From positions 1 through 22,368 of the forward strand of contig CAYXYU010000020.1 of the NCBI GenBank assembly GCA_964469525.1: a DNA stretch of 22,368 nt, given 5' to 3'. Shown here in pieces: positions 1 through 7,893 of this stretch. The stretch comes from JABDCD01 sp964469525 (GTDB lineage Bacteria > Pseudomonadota > Alphaproteobacteria > Rickettsiales > SXRF01). How positions within the stretch are numbered: position 1 is the first letter of the stretch; every line of letters begins with the position of its first letter. Made by a program: the position numbers and the translations under genes. The notes under the pieces are model-generated. The model was not told where the DNA came from. It did no database searches and saw only the letters and a list, made by a program, of their open reading frames with translations.

Positions 1-45
1 TTGGTAATGACGGGGTCGGAGGTCCGATTCCTCTCAGCAGCACCA
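1..45 (+). tRNA. tRNA-Thr(GGT), 3' part only (5' end outside window)
   Basis: The first 45 bases fold as the 3' half of a tRNA. Bases 1-7 are the anticodon loop TTGGTAA with anticodon GGT, 8-12 the 3' strand of the anticodon stem, 13-17 a five-base variable loop, 18-34 the T-arm (stem GGAGG/CCTCT, loop TCCGATT), 35-41 the acceptor strand CAGCAGC, 42 the discriminator A and 43-45 an encoded CCA. Anticodon GGT reads Thr codons ACC and ACU. The acceptor strand predicts a gene starting GCTGCTG just outside the window. Two oddities: T-loop position 55 is C instead of the almost universal T, and the first T-stem pair is G-T. Because half the gene is missing I cannot say whether it is functional or itself a slightly decayed copy. 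Confidence 0.85.
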
Positions 46-51
46 TTTTTT
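46..51 (+). terminator. T-run directly after tRNA-Thr
   Basis: Six consecutive T residues follow the encoded CCA at once. With the T-arm/acceptor helix as the preceding structure this is a plausible intrinsic stop for the tRNA transcript, which points toward the convergent gene ending at 100. No separate GC-rich hairpin is seen, so termination is inferred from the T-run alone. Confidence 0.35.
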
Positions 52-99
52 GCTCTTACGGAGCTACGGATGGCAGCCGTTGTACTTCCCCGTATTATC

Positions 100-3000
100 C
101 TATGCAATTCCCCGGGGGGGGCGCCCAAGAAGCTTTGCCGCCACCTCTCGTAACCCCCAGAAATCATTTGAGATATTGCCTGCGTATGCAGCGTTCCGGT
201 ACTCCTGCGTCAAGAGGTGGAATGTGTCTCGGGGATCGTTGCGCAGCTTCATGGCCAGATTTTTATGGCCCTGCTCATTGAGGCACCTATCAAGCAGCGT
301 GATAGCGTCATGAACCGTGTTGGCTTCAATGATATAACGGTGCATACCTGTGTACAGGCGGATCAGGGTGCGTTTTTCAGGCTCGGCCAGTTTTAGCGTG
401 GGATCATCCAGTATGTCGCGAAAATGCTTAAGCGGCGCGCGCATAGCGCTGGGTTCGATATGATCATCCACCGATTCGAGCATGTGGGTGCGCGGGTCTT
501 TTTCCTTTTGCAGTAGAGCCTCCACACATTCCTGCAAAATCTTCTGTGGTGTTTTGCGTAGCAGGATTTTCATTGTGGTGCGCGCTTCCGTTACTGCTTT
601 GGCGTGCGCGGCCTTTACTGTAGCATCGTCGGTGTTACCAAGCGGATCGGGATAAGGGACGCTGAGCAATCTTGCCGCTTCCGCTTCCGCATCATACGCC
701 TGACTCAGCAGGGTGCTCTTTTTCGGGTCGCTATCATCCGCAATTCTCCCGGCATCCGCGCGGAGAAGTTCGGCGGCCTCGAACTTCTCTCCGGCGGCCT
801 TCTTGGTCAGAGCTAGCTGTTGGGCATCGGTCGCGCGGGCACCCAGCGCCTGTACAGCGCGGAGCAACTCGTCCAGCCACGTATGCTGTTTGTTTTGCTC
901 CTCATCCTTGAGTATGAGGCTGTTGCTACAGTAACGCTCGGCCTTATCCCCCTGACGCAGGCCCGGAATGTCCGGGCCAAACGCGCCCGGCGTCAGATGC
1001 GGCAGGAGACGTGAATGCGCGCGTGGGGGTTCCAGGCGTGCCCATTTGGTTTCGGACAACATGCGTTCGGCCTGTATTCTCCGGGCGGCGAATTCCCCAA
1101 AGGAGAATGCCTGGCCTTCCTGTGGTTCCAGCACGTGCTCGATTTCCTGAATGAACTGTTCAATGTAAGCCACCTGGCGGGTAGTAACGGGTGCGCCCTG
1201 CTTATAGCTGACCGGGTTTTCTATACCCCGTGCGACGCGCAGGCTTACATCTGGTCCCGGCAATACATACAACTGGCTGGCGCCATTGGGGCTGCTGGTC
1301 AGGTCACGCTGCTGGGGTTTTCTGGGGTCGGAGGATGGCAGGATCCCCCCGTGGGGAACCGGAATAGCCAGCCCGTCGAATTGAAGACCCGGCGTATCCC
1401 AGCCGCCGTTGATACCCTGCACGATTTCCGCGTGCCCCAGATCACAGATGTTGGGATATGGATCGATCATTATTAGCGATTCCTGCGCGTCCCCCTTGAA
1501 GCCTATGACATGGGCATCGGCTGGGTCGCCGGGGCCACGTGATCGGGAGCTTTGCTGTTGGGGATCAAGCCGCACGCCACGCATATCGACACCCATGCCG
1601 CTATGCACGCCGATCGCTATGCCGCTGATCGGGATGGCGGGGCGGATGATGGGGCTTTCCACGCCGGCAACGCGCTGCTGATCCTTGCGTTCGTCCTTGC
1701 CGCCCAGATAATAGGCGCCGACTTCGATGATCGGCGATCTGTGCTCGCGCACCGTTTCGCCGGTCATGAATTTATTGGGCTGTACCGCTTCGGGGATCCT
1801 GAAATCGATATTTTCGCCCAGCTGGTTTTTCAGCACGTTTTCATTGCCGCCGATTATCTCCGACAGGTGGTAAGTTACGGGGCCGCGCTTCGGTTTGGGA
1901 TTCTGCACGAGGGCCAGTTCAATTCTTTTATTGGCCGGAGGCGCAATCATGATGTGGCCGTTGTCGGCATTGTAAAGTACATAGACACCGCGCGTGACAT
2001 CCTGCAGCTGCAGGTAACTGACCCGGTAATTTTCGGCGACTTTATAGTGATCATCATATAACTCGACGAACCCGCGCGGCACAACATCAGGATTGGCCAG
2101 CACGAAATCGTCGATGTGATTTTTCTCGAACAGCGCGCGCAGGTCTCTTTCTTTTTTACCCATCGGGTTGTCTTCGGGTGTGCCCATCGCCGGTTCAACT
2201 TTCGGCGGCACCACTTCCCTGGGTATGGGAACTTCCGGTACCTCTACCGTTTTGGGCGGCTCTTTTTGAGGTTCTTCCGGCTTGGGCGCTGCCTGCATGG
2301 GAGGAGGCGGATCCTGCGCTTCCACCTTCGGTGGCATCGGACTTACTTCTATTTCCGGGGCCACCGGTCGTGCCTCAGGGGGGATCTTAAACTCGAGTTT
2401 TTCCTCCGGGAGCGTCAGTACTGGATCTTCTTCCACATTATTTTTGGCGACAAGCGTGTCTTTCGGTCCGTCAGGCTTACCGGACATGCTGCGTACGCCG
2501 ATCATGCTCGCTAATCCCATGAGCCCCACTGCCGCCGTACCGATAATTTCTTTTTTATGTTTATGGAACAATTTCTCCAAAAGAAGCGGGGGAGTCAGCA
2601 TGTCGTCCAGCGGGTCAAGGCCGCGCAGTGAGGGGCCGCCATCGGGATTCAGTCGGCATTCTTCAGTAATAGTCTTGCGCATGGCGGCGGCGAGCTGGCT
2701 TTTCGCCTGTTTTTTGCTGCGTGCTTTGTCGATGGCGAATTTAGCCGTTTCTGATTTGATCAGGGATGCGTTGAGCATTCTGGTCTGCTCATCGAGTGCT
2801 TCTTTCCAGAGTTCCTTATTCGTATCGTTGACCGCAATGACGTATTTACCGTCAACGCCTCGGTTGTCTGCTGTCACTGCCGTCATTTCGATGGCTTTTT
2901 TGACGTTTGAGGCAGCGGTTTCCAGCTGCTGCAAAAATGCCTTGTTCGCTGGTTTGTCGAGACTGGCATACTGTTTGGCATATGTGGCATTCCGTGCAGC

Positions 3001-3663
3001 ATTGGCGACAGCAATAATCTTCATGCTGTCCCTAAATAACTTTTTAACGGCGGTTTGTATGTCGTCGTTGGTTCGATCGTCAGGAAGGCCAAGTCCACCT
3101 CTGGCGCTACCACCAGTAACATCAGGGAAAGTAACTGGGACGGAAGGATTTTGCTCTCTGATGTTTAAGATTGGGGGAGCGTCAACATTTTCTGGAAGCG
3201 GCGAGGTAGGGGGGTCCATGGAAACGGCCTGCAGTGCCTTCACCAGTGCATTACGGTTATGGGTTTCATTTTCTGGAGAGGTTATATAGTCATGCAGTGC
3301 TCCCACTTCGCCGGTGCGCTTTGCTTCGGGTATGCTGGCGGCACTGGTAAGCGCCACCACCGCGGCTGCTTCCAGTAAATCATCTTCATCAGATAGCTTA
3401 TTCTTAAGTTCAGTGACCACTAACTCAAAAATAAAATTCTTGGGCGAGGTTTTTCGCTCAGCAGCAAGCGTGTTGATATCTTCACGCATGTCCGGGGTGG
3501 TGCGGTATTCTTCCACTCGCGCTTTGAAGCTGGTAATGATGTCATCAAAGGCCCGCGCGGCGGCGGCCTTCACCTTGGCGTCAAGCTCTCTGCGCTGCCT
3601 GAGTTGCTCCAGCGCCTCGACAGGCGACGGTTCTTTGGGATGCTTAGCAGTATCGTCGGCCAT
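100..3663 (-). CDS. Very large membrane-anchored protein of unknown function, TonB-like layout (1187 aa)
   Basis: I do not recognise a family. ATG at 3663 is preceded by the Shine-Dalgarno AAGGAAAG; TAG at 100. Visible layout: residues 1-370 charged and mostly helical, with no signal peptide; one hydrophobic Gly/Ala-rich segment at about 372-390 just after a His/Lys cluster; a Pro/Glu/Lys-rich stretch at about 413-500; a mixed domain at about 505-930; and a helical, charged, coiled-coil-like tail at about 930-1187. A cytoplasmic N-terminus, a single membrane pass and a Pro-rich spacer before a large distal part resemble the TonB/TolA plan, but no TonB domain is evident, so this is analogy only. 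The gene lies 203 bp downstream of pelG on the same strand, behind its own candidate promoter. It may be a surface or envelope protein carried with the Pel locus; that is inference. A run of eight C lies in its last codons. Confidence 0.75.
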   Translation of the reverse strand: MADDTAKHPKEPSPVEALEQLRQRRELDAKVKAAAARAFDDIITSFKARVEEYRTTPDMREDINTLAAERKTSPKNFIFELVVTELKNKLSDEDDLLEAAAVVALTSAASIPEAKRTGEVGALHDYITSPENETHNRNALVKALQAVSMDPPTSPLPENVDAPPILNIREQNPSVPVTFPDVTGGSARGGLGLPDDRTNDDIQTAVKKLFRDSMKIIAVANAARNATYAKQYASLDKPANKAFLQQLETAASNVKKAIEMTAVTADNRGVDGKYVIAVNDTNKELWKEALDEQTRMLNASLIKSETAKFAIDKARSKKQAKSQLAAAMRKTITEECRLNPDGGPSLRGLDPLDDMLTPPLLLEKLFHKHKKEIIGTAAVGLMGLASMIGVRSMSGKPDGPKDTLVAKNNVEEDPVLTLPEEKLEFKIPPEARPVAPEIEVSPMPPKVEAQDPPPPMQAAPKPEEPQKEPPKTVEVPEVPIPREVVPPKVEPAMGTPEDNPMGKKERDLRALFEKNHIDDFVLANPDVVPRGFVELYDDHYKVAENYRVSYLQLQDVTRGVYVLYNADNGHIMIAPPANKRIELALVQNPKPKRGPVTYHLSEIIGGNENVLKNQLGENIDFRIPEAVQPNKFMTGETVREHRSPIIEVGAYYLGGKDERKDQQRVAGVESPIIRPAIPISGIAIGVHSGMGVDMRGVRLDPQQQSSRSRGPGDPADAHVIGFKGDAQESLIMIDPYPNICDLGHAEIVQGINGGWDTPGLQFDGLAIPVPHGGILPSSDPRKPQQRDLTSSPNGASQLYVLPGPDVSLRVARGIENPVSYKQGAPVTTRQVAYIEQFIQEIEHVLEPQEGQAFSFGEFAARRIQAERMLSETKWARLEPPRAHSRLLPHLTPGAFGPDIPGLRQGDKAERYCSNSLILKDEEQNKQHTWLDELLRAVQALGARATDAQQLALTKKAAGEKFEAAELLRADAGRIADDSDPKKSTLLSQAYDAEAEAARLLSVPYPDPLGNTDDATVKAAHAKAVTEARTTMKILLRKTPQKILQECVEALLQKEKDPRTHMLESVDDHIEPSAMRAPLKHFRDILDDPTLKLAEPEKRTLIRLYTGMHRYIIEANTVHDAITLLDRCLNEQGHKNLAMKLRNDPRDTFHLLTQEYRNAAYAGNISNDFWGLREVAAKLLGRPPRGIA

Positions 3664-3700
3664 CGGTCTTTCCTTGAAAATTATGCAGTTTCAAGCAGCT

Positions 3701-3729
3701 AATATAGCCTAGAAAGGCGAAATAGTTAA
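3701..3729 (-). promoter_or_regulatory. Candidate sigma70 promoter for the 1187-aa gene
   Basis: Read on the minus strand: TTAACT (3729-3724), a 17-base spacer, then TATATT (3706-3701), matching the sigma70 consensus at 4/6 and 5/6. Start of transcription would fall near 3695-3692, giving a leader of roughly 30 bases that contains the AAGGAAAG ribosome site. This suggests the gene can be expressed independently of pel. Assigned by eye. Confidence 0.4.
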
Positions 3730-3866
3730 ATTACATGTTTATGACAGCCTAATAGTTGTATATCCGGCAATTGCCACATCATTTATTATGGCGAAAAATA
3801 GTGAATAAAGTGTTATTTTAAAGAATGTTATAGAAACAGACAAGGCCTTGCATTGCCAGCATATAG

Positions 3867-5270
3867 TTAATTTTGTGGTTTATCCACCAGGCGTTTATGT
3901 AGAATATTGTTAAGAATAAATTCACAATAGGGGAGTTGCCGGGCATAGTGGCGCAGGCATATGCAGGCCAGGACAAAGGTCAATAGGGCCGACAGGAAAT
4001 AGCCGTAGCCATAATAGATGAACCCGGCTTTCATCGTAATATAGGTGAATACGACGTTGGTGATAAAAAATACGAACTGGATCCACAGGGCTGTGCGGCG
4101 GCATTCGAAATAGGCCAGGGCGATCAGGGCAAACAGCGCCAGCACATGGAAATACGAGCCCAGCACGGCAAAATGGAACATGGCGATATTGCCCATGGCC
4201 AGGTGCAGGAAGTCGAAGATGTGTTGGGCGAAAACCATCACGAAAAAGCAGATGCAGCCCTGCATGATGGCCAGATTGCGCCCGTTTTCACGGAGGCTGT
4301 GGATAACGGCATAATGGTTGCTTTCGATGCGGCTATAGGGAACGCCTTCGAGAATGTCCTTATAGAATTTCCGGTAATGCTCGAAGAAATTCGTCTCCAC
4401 GCTCAGGATGAACATGGCAATCGAGGGGATCATTACGATATAGGCGACAAAGAATGAAATATTATATTCAAAATACACCCGCATGTGGCTGGGAAGTGCT
4501 GTCGCTTCGGGCGCAAATGCCATGACCAGCTTGTCGCCCCATACGCCCAGGCTATAAAACGTGCCGGCGAGCGCCAGTTCCCAGTATTTCTGGAAATACC
4601 CATGGAACAGTTTGGGGAAGGTGGGTTTGTAATTATATTCGGCCAGCACTTCGGCCGCGAGTGCGAACACGATAAAGGCGAGGCCCAGGTTGAAGCCGAT
4701 CAGCACCCCGATTTCATTATAATCGCGCAGGATCCAGACGCTGAAAATAAACACAATGAACATGCCGATGGCAAAGGCTTTGGTAGTGGCCATGTAATTC
4801 TTGAGCGCCGTCAGGTAGACATTTAAGACCCAGATGAATGACAGTAGGAAAAAACATGCGAAAGCCGCCAGCCTGAACAGCATGGGCAGTTCCACGAAGG
4901 CGAAATAGGCGTAGGCCACTGGCAGTATCTGCGTGGCGGTGATCAGGGTAAGGCAGGTCAAAAGGCTCGACGATACGTTAGTGATGTCCTGCCTGTAGAT
5001 GCTGTCGGCAATATAACGCGTGGCCACCATATGGAGAGGCGCGGTAAAAATAAGCGAATAGGCGAAGTTGTAAAACAGCACTGCTTGCAGGTTCAGGTAT
5101 CCTTCGGACTGGATGCCCCCGCCGCAGAACGTATAAACGACGGCCAGCGCGATGATGGTGAATACCCAAGGACCACAGGAGATCAGCGATGAATGGACAT
5201 AGGCGCTCGCAACGCCAATCAGATCATCGCGCTTGATCATTCGCTTCAGTACAAAGCCTATGCCTGCCAT
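3867..5270 (-). CDS. pelG: PelG, Pel polysaccharide inner-membrane transporter
   Basis: Polytopic membrane protein of 467 residues, close to the usual PelG length (about 456). It opens with the typical MAGIGF start followed by a basic stretch, then about a dozen hydrophobic segments. PelG belongs to the MOP-flippase-like proteins and, with PelD, PelE and PelF, forms the inner-membrane synthase that moves the growing galactosamine-rich chain to the periplasm. Segments such as GVWGDKLVMAF in the middle and ETNFFEHYRKFY near residue 300 are of the kind expected in this family. Start: ATG at 5270, eight bases after the pelF stop, with only a weak purine-rich ribosome site (AAAGAA). It is the last gene of the operon. 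No clear terminator follows; only the palindrome CAAGGCCTTG at 3841-3850 lies downstream, without a T-run. Confidence 0.93.
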   Translation of the reverse strand: MAGIGFVLKRMIKRDDLIGVASAYVHSSLISCGPWVFTIIALAVVYTFCGGGIQSEGYLNLQAVLFYNFAYSLIFTAPLHMVATRYIADSIYRQDITNVSSSLLTCLTLITATQILPVAYAYFAFVELPMLFRLAAFACFFLLSFIWVLNVYLTALKNYMATTKAFAIGMFIVFIFSVWILRDYNEIGVLIGFNLGLAFIVFALAAEVLAEYNYKPTFPKLFHGYFQKYWELALAGTFYSLGVWGDKLVMAFAPEATALPSHMRVYFEYNISFFVAYIVMIPSIAMFILSVETNFFEHYRKFYKDILEGVPYSRIESNHYAVIHSLRENGRNLAIMQGCICFFVMVFAQHIFDFLHLAMGNIAMFHFAVLGSYFHVLALFALIALAYFECRRTALWIQFVFFITNVVFTYITMKAGFIYYGYGYFLSALLTFVLACICLRHYARQLPYCEFILNNILHKRLVDKPQN

Positions 5271-5278
5271 ATGGTTCT

Positions 5279-6784
5279 TTATCCGGTGCTTTTATTGAGA
5301 AGCGTCATGTATAAATCGTGGTAGGTTTTCTGCTGGTCTTTTTTATTGTAATAAAGGCGCACGCGTTCGCGGATCGCATGGCTGCACCGGTTGTAATGGT
5401 CTTCATCGGTTAGCAGCTTATGCAGGGCGTACGCGGTTTCCATCGGATTAGACAACGGCACGATTGCGCCTCCTGCACCCAGGTGCGGCGACTCCTCTTT
5501 TTTGCCAAGAACGATTTCTGGACAGGCGCCGACGCGCGTTGCTACGGTCGGAATACCGGCTGCGCCGGCTTCCAGAATCACCAGCGGTTGGGCCTCGGAA
5601 ATACTGGTCAGCGCAATTACATCGATTTCGGGAAGGTAATCCATGATGTTCACGTTTTCCGTGAACGTCAGCTCATCTTTAAGCCCCAGATGGTCGATCA
5701 TCTCACAGCATTCTTCATAGTAGCTGACATTTTCTTCCGTTGGTCCCATTATATAAACCCGGAATTTTGGCATCATGGCTTTTAAGACGTTGCAGGCGCG
5801 AATGAAGGTTTTAACGTCCTTGATCGGCACGACGCGCCCGATGAAGGCGATAGTGGATATATGATCCTTGCCGCGGTTGTGCTGGACAGCGCTGAATCGT
5901 TCGAATTCAACCCCGTTGGGGATAATCATCATCTTATCGGGGCTGGCGCCGTCTGCCTGCTGTATCGGTTGGTTCCCCTTGTACAAGGTGACAATCCGGT
6001 CGCAAGATTCATAACAGATGCGTGAATAGTTGGTGAATACCCCGATCCACAAATCACGTAGTTCCAGTATGGTGCGATTGACCGTGTAATTCCGTGCATA
6101 GGCCGTGTTGTAAAGCCAGTCGGTGGTAAGCAGCTCGATACGGCGTTCATTGGTGTAGATGCCGTGTTCGGTCAGCAGCAATGGGCGCCCCGTTTCTATA
6201 TGCGCGCGTGCGCCGAGCAGCCCGGCGTAGCCGGTGCAGCAGGTATGATAAATGCGCGCCAGCGGAATGTCGGTCAGCAAGATAGAATAGAAACTTTCAA
6301 GCATGCCGCGGAATGACCAGAAATAATCGAGGAAGGAGCTGTGCGGCATCAGTTTATGGTAAGTGCTGACCAGCAACTCCCATGCTGCCGGGGAATCGAG
6401 CAGCATGTAACTGCCGCAGCTGCCGTTGAGTTCTTTGAGTAGGGGCAGCAATTGCTCCAAATCAAGCGCCTGTGCCTTGGTCAGCATGGAGATGATTTTC
6501 TGCTCGATGTGCTGCAGCGTCTTTTTCTTCTTTGGCAACAGTACGGTGGTTCCTTGCGGCATATCGGACAGACTGCAGCGGGTGACGCTGACCAGATTCT
6601 TGGGGAACGTATACAGAGGTTGCTGGTTTTCTTCGCGCGGCACAATGGCGACCACGCTAAAACTAAACTCCGGATGCATGCGGATCAGATCCTGCACCCA
6701 GCTTGAAACGCCGCCCTGCACATATGGATAGCTGCCTTCCAGCAGCAGGCAGATATCAACTTTTTGCGGATTGCCTGTGATCAT
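5279..6784 (-). CDS. pelF: PelF, cytosolic GT4-type glycosyltransferase of Pel synthesis
   Basis: Retaining GT-B glycosyltransferase (501 residues; about 507 is usual) that polymerises UDP-linked N-acetylhexosamine into Pel. The N-terminal nucleotide-fold signature LLLEGSYPYVQGGVSSWV lies at residues 13-30. The C-terminal half holds R317 and K322 in GRVVPIKD and the EX7E pair E397/E405 in SEAQPLVILEAGAAG, the same spacing as the catalytic set known for the family. Start chosen at ATG 6784, not the in-frame ATG at 6814: the former overlaps the pelE stop as ATGA and has a strong ribosome site (AAGAGGTGA) just upstream, whereas the longer form only adds ten residues of unlike sequence. Translational coupling to pelE is therefore likely. 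Confidence 0.95.
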   Translation of the reverse strand: MITGNPQKVDICLLLEGSYPYVQGGVSSWVQDLIRMHPEFSFSVVAIVPREENQQPLYTFPKNLVSVTRCSLSDMPQGTTVLLPKKKKTLQHIEQKIISMLTKAQALDLEQLLPLLKELNGSCGSYMLLDSPAAWELLVSTYHKLMPHSSFLDYFWSFRGMLESFYSILLTDIPLARIYHTCCTGYAGLLGARAHIETGRPLLLTEHGIYTNERRIELLTTDWLYNTAYARNYTVNRTILELRDLWIGVFTNYSRICYESCDRIVTLYKGNQPIQQADGASPDKMMIIPNGVEFERFSAVQHNRGKDHISTIAFIGRVVPIKDVKTFIRACNVLKAMMPKFRVYIMGPTEENVSYYEECCEMIDHLGLKDELTFTENVNIMDYLPEIDVIALTSISEAQPLVILEAGAAGIPTVATRVGACPEIVLGKKEESPHLGAGGAIVPLSNPMETAYALHKLLTDEDHYNRCSHAIRERVRLYYNKKDQQKTYHDLYMTLLNKSTG

Positions 6785-7890
6785 GCGCTCACCTCTTGGC
6801 ACGGGCGGGCCCATAGCAGTAGGATTTCCCGGATATTAACAGGATATTTATGATGGTCGCCGCCAAGCGCTATTGCGACCTCTTTTGCCAGCTGGCGAAG
6901 CGAGGCATAGCGCTGCAGTTTAAACAGGCATTCGCTATACCAGAAATTAATATCGGGCGTGGCCTTGTTGACTTCGCGCAGCTTTTCAAATTCGCGGCAG
7001 GCCTCCGCCACCATATCCATGCGTAACAGCAGGCGTCCGTAAAGCTGGAGCGCTTCGGTCAGGTGCGTGCTATCATCCGGCTCATTTTCGATGAACTGCT
7101 TATAATATTGCAGCGCCAGCAGGCGGTTTTCCCGTTCCTGCGTTTTTTCCAGCAGTCCCGAAAAGGCATAACTATCGTAATGCCGCGCCAGATCAAACAG
7201 GATTAGGTTTTTACCCGGCCAGTCGCGTTTCAGTTTCTCCAGCGTCAGGCTATGGGAGAAAAACGTGTTCTTGAGCCGTGCCATGGCAGTGGCCGCCTGC
7301 ACACGGATAACGTTATGCGGGTCTTCCAGCGCGATACGAAGCAGCGGCGCAAGGCTTGGATCGTAATAGCGCGATATCTTGAATATGGCCTCGCGCTTTT
7401 TCTCATCGCTTCCCATCCGGATAACATCCATGAGATAGGTGATGTTGTAGTTCTCGCCGGTCTGCTCGCGGCCGAACGTGATGCGCTCATAGACAATCTG
7501 GGCGAGGCTCTTATGTTCGGTTGGAAAAATGGATTCCCGCCATTCTTCGAACGTATGATTCTTTGCCTTGGACAAATAATACCAGAACAGCAGGAAAAAT
7601 ATTCCTGCCGGGGCAATGGGTCCCATTAGCGGCAGAGCGCTGGTGGCGATCCACGCAAAGCGTGCATCCTTGCCGCGTTTGCTTTTGAGCCTGGCGTAGG
7701 CGAATATCATCACGAACGCTATTATGTGGAGACCCAGGCCTAGAACGACTTTCCCGCTCAGGATCAAGGATATGACAAAGTATTCGCTTACCAGAATGAC
7801 CAGCAGGATAACCAGCAGCAACAGATCACGCTCCGGTGGGATTTTCTGCAGAGTATGGATGTCTTTCGGTTTTGTGTAATCGTCGAGCAT
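6781..7890 (-). CDS. pelE: PelE, inner-membrane TPR-type scaffold protein
   Basis: 369 residues (about 329 in Pseudomonas). Two hydrophobic segments at about 22-45 and 49-66 and a third at about 79-106 anchor it. A stretch at about 160-206 (GSDEKKREAIF, then DPHNVIRVQAATAMARL) looks like a HEAT-type repeat. Residues about 255-350 carry TPR-like helical pairs. PelE bridges the c-di-GMP receptor PelD and the glycosyltransferase PelF in the synthase complex. Position between pelD (3-base gap) and pelF (ATGA overlap) supports the call more than sequence identity, which is low in this family. No strong ribosome site precedes the ATG at 7890, suggesting coupling to pelD translation. The HEAT-like part may explain the extra length. 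Confidence 0.85.
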   Translation of the reverse strand: MLDDYTKPKDIHTLQKIPPERDLLLLVILLVILVSEYFVISLILSGKVVLGLGLHIIAFVMIFAYARLKSKRGKDARFAWIATSALPLMGPIAPAGIFFLLFWYYLSKAKNHTFEEWRESIFPTEHKSLAQIVYERITFGREQTGENYNITYLMDVIRMGSDEKKREAIFKISRYYDPSLAPLLRIALEDPHNVIRVQAATAMARLKNTFFSHSLTLEKLKRDWPGKNLILFDLARHYDSYAFSGLLEKTQERENRLLALQYYKQFIENEPDDSTHLTEALQLYGRLLLRMDMVAEACREFEKLREVNKATPDINFWYSECLFKLQRYASLRQLAKEVAIALGGDHHKYPVNIREILLLWARPCQEVSA

Positions 7891-7893
7891 TGG

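Noticed and set aside
1552..2061. Plus-strand open frame (169 codons) opposite the same gene
   Set aside because: No recognisable family and no start signal; antisense shadow.
2282..3289. Long plus-strand open frame (335 codons) opposite the 1187-aa gene
   Set aside because: Low-complexity Ser/Ala-rich product, no ribosome site, fully opposite a gene with better composition and start signal; a shadow frame.
3841..3850. Palindrome CAAGGCCTTG after pelG as a terminator
   Set aside because: No loop and no T-run after it on the minus strand; too short to support a terminator call.
6785..6814. Upstream ATG for pelF adding ten residues
   Set aside because: It lies inside pelE; the ATG at 6784 has a strong ribosome site and the usual ATGA overlap.
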